Position numbers and translations under genes: made by a program. The notes under the pieces were generated by a model. That model had not been told where the DNA came from and made no database searches. It worked only from the letters and a program-made list of their open reading frames with translations. Below, piece after piece: positions 60,034 through 64,000 of a DNA stretch of 64,000 nucleotides. The DNA comes from Enchytraeus crypticus (taxonomy: Eukaryota > Annelida > Clitellata > Enchytraeida > Enchytraeidae): NCBI GenBank assembly GCA_905160935.1, contig CAJHZI010000183.1, forward strand, positions 720,001-784,000, read 5' to 3'. How positions within the stretch are numbered: position 1 is the first letter of the stretch; the number at the start of each line of letters is the position of its first letter.

Positions 60034-63000
60034 TATATATAATATATCTATATATATATATATATATAATATAGATATGTCTATATATCTATTTGTCACC
60101 CTATTTACATGTGCATATATTTATATATATATATACTATATATAGTATATATATATATATATATAATATATATATATAATTATCTATATATATATATATA
60201 TAATATAGATATATATGTCTATATATCTATTTGTCACCCTATTTACATGTGCATATATTTATGTGTCTATATATTTATTTGTCTCCCTATTTACATGTAC
60301 ATATATATACATGTCTAGATATTTATTTGTCACCGTATTTACATGTACACATCTTTACATGTCTAGATATTTATTCGCCAGATATTTATATGTACATACA
60401 TGTACATGTACATATATTTTCATGTATAAATTTATTGTCGCCCTATTTGTATGTGTTGCATAGTGGTATGTTACTTTGTATCTCCATATCCTGGATTTAA
60501 TCGTCACTCTTAGTGCACTGCCTACTGGCAGGTCCATGGTAGTCCAGAGTTAATCGTACGTCGTTGTATTTCAGTGAAACAGAGCAATGGAGACGCTGAC
60601 GATGGAAAGGGAAGGTCACATGACGATGAGGATGTAGGAAAAACCCAAGCTGTGCCTCTTTCCACCTATACAAAGGGCATTCACATACAACAATGTGTTC
60701 TCAACGGTAAAATTTATAAAACATTAATATATGAAACATTAATATATATACATAAATTTGTTTAAATTATTTTAAAAAAACATTAATTTATAAAACATTA
60801 ATTAATAAAACATTAATTTCCATCAATTAAAATCATCTATAATTGTGATTTAAGAACGGCTGAATGAATTGGTTTAAATAATTAACCGTAAATGGGAAAT
60901 TCGAGTGTTTTCAAATTTTCAGCTGTGGACGATATCTTTCAACAATTATGTATGGTTCGTGATGATTGACGGATTAGATTAATAAAAATTTATATTTAAG
61001 CATATGATCGAAAGACCTACAGACAAATGATCCTGAGATCGGAGGACTTGACAGCAGCCTATAGCTTTTTTGTTAAATAACTTAAATGTCATAGGCTACT
61101 TTTTAGATGTTTTTGTTTTTAATAGTAGCATAAACTGATTGATTCATTGAAAGTAATTAATTAATTAATTAATAATCAAGTGATCGATTGAACGACGGAC
61201 CAGAGAAAGAAAAGTGTCTTTCTAATAGTCGATAGATCTTTCTGGACTTCTGTCCTAGAATAATTTTTGAAAATTTTAAATTAGAGATCTACTGAATGAT
61301 CAGTTAAATTATAGGATATAATATTAAATAGTTGATTGAGTGATTCATTGATAGAGTGGAGTGATTGATGGAGTGATTCATAGATGAAAAAACATTTTTT
61401 ATGTTTTTTATATCTGTTAAAAAAACTTTTTTTTACGTTTTTTATTTTTTATAAAATAAAAAACTTTAAAAAAACTGTAAAAAAAACCGTTAACGTCAAA
61501 CGTAAAAATTAACGTGGACTGCACATAAATTGACGAGGCCTGCACATAAATATTGAGAAATTGCCGTTAGTTTCGTGCCATAAACATCACCATATAAAAG
61601 GTAATTCATTACATTTTTGATTTTCCTAGTTAGGCAGATGTTCTAATTTTTAAGACATTGTCTATTCTTAATTTCTTACGGATTTAAATTTTCTTGTATT
61701 GATAATTATGTACAACTGACAGTGTGGCTGTATGTGACCTGAAAGTATTTGTTTATATTTGTATGAAGTCTATGGACATACTTTAGGACTTTAGTTCTAA
61801 AAATTAATTGATTGATTAATTGATTGATTGATGGACTGACTGATTGATTGATTGATTTGATAGAGGTTGGAGACGTGAGCCTGTGGGAGTTCTCAAGCTA
61901 CGAGCCGTACCTCTCTATCTATGGCAGGTTTGTGGGAAACACTAACACGATATACCTGGTGGTGGTGAATATGATGGACTCGCTGGAAGAAAGAACGAGG
62001 CAGCTTAACTTCTGGCTTAACTACATCAGGACGAGAGTTACACCAACTGAACCGATCGGTTGGTACTGAACACAATCAATTATATTATTATAGTAATATA
62101 AGGATTTTTTGTTTGTCTATTGAGTAGTTTTTTTACTGTTCTACCTCTGCTATCCATCCAGTGTACATGTACATGAACTGAGATCAACACTTAAACCTTT
62201 ATCATTCCGCTGGCACCTTTTCCAGGACTGAATTCCCGGATTTTGACTAGTACCGTTTATTGACACAGCGATCCTTTCATTGATTGTATTTTGTTCCATA
62301 GTGCTCTATATTGTAAAGAACAACATTAGCACTCTAGTTGTGTTGTTGGTGCTGTAGTAGTAGTTTTTAATACCAAGCCATGTTTAGCTATACTACTTGT
62401 TCAGTAAATTAGTCTTATAAGTTCCTTAAAATGATTTCTTGCACAGTTCACTTCATAATAAATCAACCTGATGCGATGCATATCGTAAGAGGCGTCTAAG
62501 CATGAATTTATACCCTGAACCCCATCTCTAATTGCACCGTGTTGATCGATTAACTGATTTAAATTTAATATTTTCCAGGGGGTCTACACAAATGAGCACC
62601 TAACGACTTAGATTGAACATTTTCCAGGTCCGGGGGCCTCCACTAATGGGCACCTAACGATTTAGATTTAATATTTTCAAGGTCCGGGGGCCTCCACCAA
62701 TGGGCACCTAACGACTTAGATTTAATATTTTCCAGGACCGGGGGGCCTCCACCAATGGGCCCCGCAGGTGGCAGTCATTGCGACACACGCTGACGTGGCC
62801 GGATGCACGAAGAATGCTACGGGGGAGTGGGAGACAGAGAAGATTGGAGAGATCATGCAAGATCTCCAGTACGAGTTCAACTCTGAGCTGATGCTCGTGC
62901 AACGAATGTTCCTAGTGGACGCCAATCAACCAATGAGCATCGAAATGAGATATCTGCGCGTGGCTCTAACTGAAATGAAAACCGTTATCATTCAGGTCTG

Positions 63001-63747
63001 TCAATCAATTAATTAATTTACGTAGTTAGTTAATTAGTCATTTAAGAAACTGAGCAGTATTTAATTAATGGTATAAAATGGTAAAGTTAAGGTAAACGTC
63101 AGTTTACTCACTCGAAAGCGATGTCAGTGACGGACAAGCTCAAGATTCATAATAATAATGATTGAATAATGAATCTACTGTATATAGGAAACAGTTATTG
63201 CTGATATTACCAAGGCTATTAAGTGTCCTTCGGATACAATCAATCGATTAATTAATCAATCAAGGAGTCAGTCTATGATTTAGAACTGAAATTAAAACCG
63301 TTACCAATCAAGTTTTAGCAATCCATTAATTAATTATACAGCCTGTTCATTAGTAATTCAAGCAAAGGAATCGTTAATGCATACTATTTAATCTTGTTTA
63401 ATTTAAGTCTATTTTAGAGAAGATGTTCTTCTTTTTCTTAGCTTATGTCGCACATATTTAACTATAATTTAGACATCATTTGTTTGTTGACTATGTTAAG
63501 ATTTTCTTAACATAACAGAACTTTTAATTGATAGTCCTGCTGTCTATCTTCACTGCAGGGATTGCCACCAAGTCTCGGAATCCTGGACGTCACGGTGTCC
63601 GACCTGATAACCTGGAACAAGAACCTGACAGGATTTCCGGTCATCAGCTGGAAGAGCTTCGCGGAATACATCAGAACTAAAGTCAACCTGCTCGCCACTG
63701 ACGATCATCTCAAAGAGCTCTTGTGCCAACTCCATCTCATAGGAGAG
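47982..63747 (+). CDS. DAPK-like ROCO protein without kinase domain: ankyrin repeats, Roc, COR (3' partial)
   Basis: Seen: 14 exons joined in phase give 639 residues, and the gene runs off the window. Residues 1-45 are a Lys/Ser/Gly-rich leader. Residues 46-303 form eight ankyrin repeats, six of them exactly 33-residue exons. Roc spans about 320-576: P-loop GSSGVGKT (333-340), TTLIESLKCG, GDVSLWEF (G3 region) and ATHADV (G4, Thr506-Asp509). COR begins at about 577. From memory, human DAPK1 has FIQQL, GKTTLVESLKCG, LNGVGDFSVWEF and VATHAD at the same places. Family knowledge: DAPK1 couples Roc/ankyrin regulation to an N-terminal Ca2+/calmodulin kinase and a C-terminal death domain. Odd: no kinase is encoded. 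The ATG at 47982 has an in-frame TAA at 47967, and no kinase-like frame occurs back to 40.6 kb. Caveat: TAG at 47975-47977 could be an acceptor joining far-upstream exons. The death domain, if present, lies beyond the window. Confidence 0.9.
48139..48330 (-). repeat. (ATACA)n pentanucleotide array in ROCO intron 1
   Basis: ATACA and ATGCA units. It is the reverse complement of the TATTG array at 26 kb. Begins about 95 bp past the exon 1 donor. Confidence 0.95.
48365..48500 (-). mobile_element. CR1/L2-like 3' UTR fragment in ROCO intron 1
   Basis: CAGAGTGTTATTGTTATCCA, AACAACATTAAGCACAATTG, AACCAAAATTCGGATATTCA. Confidence 0.75.
48815..49005 (+). repeat. Dispersed repeat family E before ROCO exon 2
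   Basis: CAGTGCACTGCCAAGTGGTA, GCCTTATCCATACCTTATGT, GGTTTATGAGATGGTTTCCC. Ends about 40 bp from the exon 2 acceptor. Confidence 0.75.
49044..49217 (+). CDS. ROCO exon 2 (linker and ankyrin repeat 1)
   Basis: Acceptor CCGTGCAG, donor GTAAGT, phase 0 at both ends. A Gly/Ser/Lys linker is followed by MDELFKACREGDLEGVQKVL and ending NYANE, a capping ankyrin repeat. Confidence 0.92.
49460..49512 (-). mobile_element. CR1/L2-like 3' tip in ROCO intron 2
   Basis: TTAGAGTGTCATTGTCGTCA and ATGTCAACATCGAACACTAT. Confidence 0.7.
49618..49722 (-). repeat. SINE-A copy in ROCO intron 2
   Basis: GCTAATGCTAACGTCAGTTT to ACTGATCCGCGATCGAATAT. Confidence 0.83.
49958..50056 (+). CDS. ROCO exon 3 (ankyrin repeat 2)
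   Basis: 99 nt, phase 0-0. LGETALHAAAAGGHIYIVQF to NVANR. Acceptor CATGCAG, donor GTGAGA. Confidence 0.95.
50212..50275 (-). repeat. Dispersed repeat family D scrap
   Basis: GACCCTGATTAAACTGGGAT then (GATGAT)n, the reverse of the family D start. Confidence 0.65.
50400..50513 (+). repeat. (GATT)n array ending at the ROCO exon 4 acceptor
   Basis: GATT units continue to TGATTGATAG, which serves as the splice acceptor. Confidence 0.95.
50516..50614 (+). CDS. ROCO exon 4 (ankyrin repeat 3)
   Basis: 99 nt, phase 0-0. KGETALHMSCRTGNMYVISY to LNKRNE. The acceptor is TGATAG at the end of a GATT array with no pyrimidine tract; donor GTAATT. Confidence 0.93.
50880..51062 (+). repeat. Degenerate TATTG-type array ending at the ROCO exon 5 acceptor
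   Basis: TATTGTATCTCATCGTATTG and similar, ending ACTGTATTGTAG at the acceptor. Confidence 0.85.
51063..51161 (+). CDS. ROCO exon 5 (ankyrin repeat 4)
   Basis: 99 nt, phase 0-0. LGETPLHLAVQGGHAEAVEY to VNVQNL. Acceptor TTGTAG at the end of a TATTG-like tract; donor GTTAGT. Confidence 0.95.
51565..51663 (+). CDS. ROCO exon 6 (ankyrin repeat 5)
   Basis: 99 nt, phase 0-0. KGCTPLHIACQKRHTTVAHI to DLVDH. Acceptor TGCACAG, donor GTGAGT. Confidence 0.95.
51785..52068 (+). repeat. 29-30-bp minisatellite in ROCO intron 6
   Basis: About nine copies of GGATTACTAATAGCCGTATGGAGGGGAAA. Central copies carry CATATGAAGGGG instead. Confidence 0.95.
52498..52590 (+). repeat. SINE-type tail with ATT end, just before ROCO exon 7
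   Basis: GACGTCCCTAACGTCATCCC, GAGGAAACGGACGTTAAG, then (ATT)n, which runs to 15 bp before the exon 7 acceptor. Confidence 0.75.
52605..52703 (+). CDS. ROCO exon 7 (ankyrin repeat 6)
   Basis: 99 nt, phase 0-0. MDEMALHDACREGLLSVVQT to VDMENK. Acceptor CACTTCAG. The donor GTCTGA is weak but gives the right length and phase. Confidence 0.93.
52775..53015 (+). repeat. Dispersed repeat family E in ROCO intron 7
   Basis: TGTTCTGCCAAGTGGCAGGT, GTGCCTTATCCACATTAGCT, TGGCTTCTGAAGTGGAGTCC. Confidence 0.72.
53719..53817 (+). CDS. ROCO exon 8 (ankyrin repeat 7)
   Basis: 99 nt, phase 0-0. SGMSPLHLAAKTGNAEIVRC to MDKQNK. Acceptor CTTCCAG, donor GTGAGG. Confidence 0.96.
53880..54230 (+). mobile_element. 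LINE-2 family C-terminal fragment in ROCO intron 8
   Basis: RRMERISWIQKFTSEKVLER, then NRTMSWIGHILRGEGLLIEV, IKGRMEGKE, TEKSG, ending CAGTGCAATAAGCGAGAGAG. WIGHILRG is a hallmark of this polyprotein end. Degenerate. Confidence 0.8.
54344..54440 (-). repeat. SINE-C tail in ROCO intron 8
   Basis: Reverse complement of the 9718 element: GGTAGGTTGTAGTGTGTTTA, CAGAAGCACAAAGGC, TCGAGCTACCGTC. Confidence 0.75.
54895..56070 (+). pseudogene. Decayed DNA-transposon-type ORF in ROCO intron 8
   Basis: Pieces in shifting frames read RKLSMPFVVPMVW, RDHHADYYFC, IDSETEADDDAAAA, LNDLVRDLALSKE, AELLASRLKEKNLL, YIDSSKRSLKTVLLHNGN, ICGDLKVIGMLMGMQ, RMSLKIHF and MADYCWML. I recognise this as a conserved ORF found in high copy in many invertebrate genomes and treated there as mobile, but I cannot name its superfamily. 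Many stops and frameshifts, and a truncated middle, so inactive. No terminal repeats were identified. Confidence 0.75.
56668..56710. repeat. (AT)n microsatellite in ROCO intron 8
   Basis: About 42 bp of AT. Confidence 0.95.
56990..57070 (+). mobile_element. CR1/L2-like 3' tip in ROCO intron 8
   Basis: GATTTGATTCAATTCTTAAT, ATTGTCATGGACGACTGCGA, diverged. Confidence 0.55.
57362..57439 (+). CDS. ROCO exon 9 (last, partial ankyrin repeat 8)
   Basis: 78 nt, phase 0-0. DGVRAEDIAIAQGHTDIADM to LTS. It corresponds to the DGKTAEDLA repeat that closes the ankyrin block in DAPK1. Acceptor GATTTAG after a GATT tract; donor GTAATG. Confidence 0.93.
57518..57645 (+). repeat. SINE-A copy in ROCO intron 9
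   Basis: Sense: GTCGGTAAGATATTCGACCG, GGGGTTCAAATCCTGG and GAAACTGACGTTAACCTTAG. Confidence 0.87.
57945..58215 (+). repeat. (CATATTA)n imperfect array in ROCO intron 9
   Basis: TACATATTACATATTA-type units with TTACTTATTACATA variants. Confidence 0.92.
58655..58960 (+). repeat. Dispersed repeat family D in ROCO intron 9
   Basis: (CATCAT)n, AGCCCAGTTTAACTAGGGTC, then after a tail insertion TCATCCGTCAATCCCCTATT and a TACATCCTCATCTCCTCGTC part. Confidence 0.78.
58735..58792 (+). repeat. SINE-type tail inserted in a family-D repeat
   Basis: ATCCCTGACATCATCCTTGT, GAGGAAACGGACGTTAAA, TCTTTATTATTTA. Confidence 0.72.
59014..59245 (+). CDS. ROCO exon 10 (Roc P-loop)
   Basis: SLTRDKREPFIQQLLPSNKP, then IIIKVLGSSGVGKTTLIES and a Pro/Ala-rich end. 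Acceptor GATACAG; the GTATGT donor leaves phase 1. FIQQL and GKTTLIESLKCG are the strongest DAPK-family signatures in the gene. Confidence 0.95.
59262..59402 (-). repeat. SINE-A copy in ROCO intron 10
   Basis: Starts 16 bp after the exon 10 donor; ordered as other copies with a short internal deletion in the head. Confidence 0.87.
59418..59645 (-). repeat. SINE-B copy in ROCO intron 10
   Basis: AAACACGCACTATAGTGAAA to GGGATTCGAACC and GTTACCCCCCTATGCTATTA. Lies 16 bp beyond a SINE-A copy. Confidence 0.9.
59935..60435 (+). repeat. About 48-bp minisatellite interspersed with AT arrays, ROCO intron 10
   Basis: TTGTCACCCTATTTACATGT recurs at least seven times between 59935 and 60340, with (TA)n expansions inside some units. 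Confidence 0.9.
60575..60706 (+). CDS. ROCO exon 11 (Roc insert)
   Basis: Acceptor TTTCAG, donor GTAAAA, phase 1-1. An acidic linker (DADDGKGRSHDDEDVGK) is followed by TKGIHIQQCVLN, matching the DAPK1 segment before its GDFSVWEF motif. Confidence 0.9.
61795..61860 (+). repeat. (GATT)n tract before the ROCO exon 12 acceptor
   Basis: GATTGATTAATTGATTGATT up to TTTGATAG. Confidence 0.92.
61864..62058 (+). CDS. ROCO exon 12 (Roc G3 region)
   Basis: EVGDVSLWEFSSYEPYLSIY, NTIYLVVVNMMDSLEE and RQLNFWLNYIRT. The acceptor GATAG follows a GATT array. The donor GTTGGT is weak, but phase 1 fits exon 13. Confidence 0.93.
62135..62350 (+). mobile_element. CR1/L2-like 3' UTR fragment in ROCO intron 12
   Basis: TACATGAACTGAGATCAACA, TTCCCGGATTTTGACTAGTA, ATAGTGCTCTATATTGTAAA, ATTAGCACTCTAGTTGTG. 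Confidence 0.8.
62571..62765 (+). repeat. 54-bp tandem repeat containing the exon 13 splice acceptor
   Basis: Four units, each TTTTCCAGGTCCGGGGGCCT-like, then CCACCAATGGGCACCTAACG. The AG ends lie at 62578, 62627, 62681 and 62735. Unit 1 has a 5-bp deletion and unit 3 has TCAAG for CCAG. Only the last continues into open coding sequence. Confidence 0.96.
62736..62995 (+). CDS. ROCO exon 13 (Roc G4 region)
   Basis: Acceptor TTTTCCAG (62728-62735), donor GTCTGT, leaves phase 0. PGGLHQWAPQVAVIATHADV, an AGCTKNATGEWETEK linker and EFNSELMLVQRMFLVDANQ. The acceptor and exon start are the last copy of a 54-bp tandem repeat. Earlier copies of the acceptor lead to in-frame stops. Confidence 0.93.
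63076..63152 (-). repeat. SINE-A tail fragment in ROCO intron 13
   Basis: GGTAAACGTCAGTTTACTCA to GACAAGCTCAAGATT. Confidence 0.7.
63559..63747 (+). CDS. ROCO exon 14 (start of COR)
   Basis: GLPPSLGILDVTVSDLITWN, SWKSFAEYIRTKVN and DDHLKELLCQLHLIGE. Acceptor CACTGCAG, donor GTAAGT. The donor region is repeated downstream as a 66-bp unit. The gene continues past the window. Confidence 0.93.
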
Positions 63748-63900
63748 GTAAGTGTGTGTACGTGCATATGTCATGTTGTGCAGTATTTGTATGAACTTTA
63801 TCTAACAAGAGAGGTAAGTGTGAGTGCGTGCGTATGACAATTTGTGCAGTATTTGTATGAACTACATCTTATGGAGAGGTCAGTGAAAAAACGTGCGTAT
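63725..63900 (+). repeat. 66-bp tandem repeat containing the exon 14 donor
   Basis: GAGAGGTAAGTGTG-type donors at 63748 and 63814, with GTCAGT at 63879 (spacing 66 and 65). Units share GTGCAGTATTTGTATGAACT. Confidence 0.95.
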
Positions 63901-63911
63901 GTCAGGATGTG

Positions 63912-64000
63912 AAGTATCGGGTATATGAAGTACCTGATACTTCACATACTGATAGGGTACTTCATATACTTATAGGGTATATCAGTATATGAAGTACCCA
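63912..64000. repeat. Inverted GTATATGAAGTACC repeats at the window end
   Basis: GTATATGAAGTACC at 63921 and 63985, with its reverse complement GGGTACTTCATATAC at 63955. The array probably continues beyond the window. Confidence 0.88.

Overview
The window is nuclear DNA of an invertebrate animal, plausibly a mollusc or other lophotrochozoan. It is AT-rich, has interrupted genes with GT-AG introns, is crowded with microsatellites and minisatellites, and carries several tRNA-derived SINEs and non-LTR retrotransposon pieces. The molluscan guess rests on the style of the repeat tails (ACGTTAA ends) and is weak; the animal assignment rests on the DAPK-type ROCO gene and is strong.

Four multi-exon genes can be built from splice sites, phase and protein content. 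(1) A dual-specificity phosphatase, + strand, 16051-20937: six exons, 286 aa, with an intact HCxxGxxRS active site. (2) An orphan repeat protein, + strand, 24083-27598: two exons, 622 aa, with tandem GGAQ tetrapeptides, a Q/L/R-rich coiled coil, an alanine run and tandem ESGQEAA heptapeptides. (3) A large acidic, probably disordered protein, - strand, 40613-36326 or 36299: two exons, about 1021-1029 aa, with three copies of a VKVKDIS motif. (4) A DAPK-like ROCO protein, + strand, 47982 to beyond the window end: 14 exons found, 639 aa so far. It has eight ankyrin repeats, then a Roc GTPase domain and the start of COR, and no protein kinase domain upstream. A small single-exon membrane-protein ORF (14410-14625) is a weaker candidate.

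Layout: 1-15.9 kb is intergenic, with a 5'-truncated CR1/L2-like retrotransposon (4.69-6.65 kb), an intact-ended non-autonomous hAT-like element with an 8-bp target duplication (8093-9480), SINEs and GA/CT tracts. 16-21 kb is the phosphatase; 22.2-23.06 kb a second CR1/L2 fragment; 24-27.6 kb the orphan repeat gene; 28.6-30.6 kb AT arrays and two GC-richer minisatellites; 31-36 kb SINE and LINE debris; 36.3-40.6 kb the disordered-protein gene; 41-47.6 kb SINEs and several short-period minisatellites; 48-64 kb the ROCO gene, whose introns hold SINEs, LINE tails, a decayed DNA-transposon ORF and minisatellites.

The most striking theme is that tandem duplication repeatedly captures splice junctions. 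A 54-bp unit (4 copies) carries the acceptor of a Roc exon. A 66-bp unit (3 copies) carries the donor of the COR exon. A phosphatase exon start has a decayed copy about 110 bp upstream. GATT and TATTG microsatellites abut several acceptors that lack normal pyrimidine tracts. The other main points are the missing kinase domain, a clean template-switch palindrome inside a retrotransposon, and ACGTTAA 3' tails shared by otherwise different SINE families. No database search was possible; names rest on recognised motifs and remembered family sequence.
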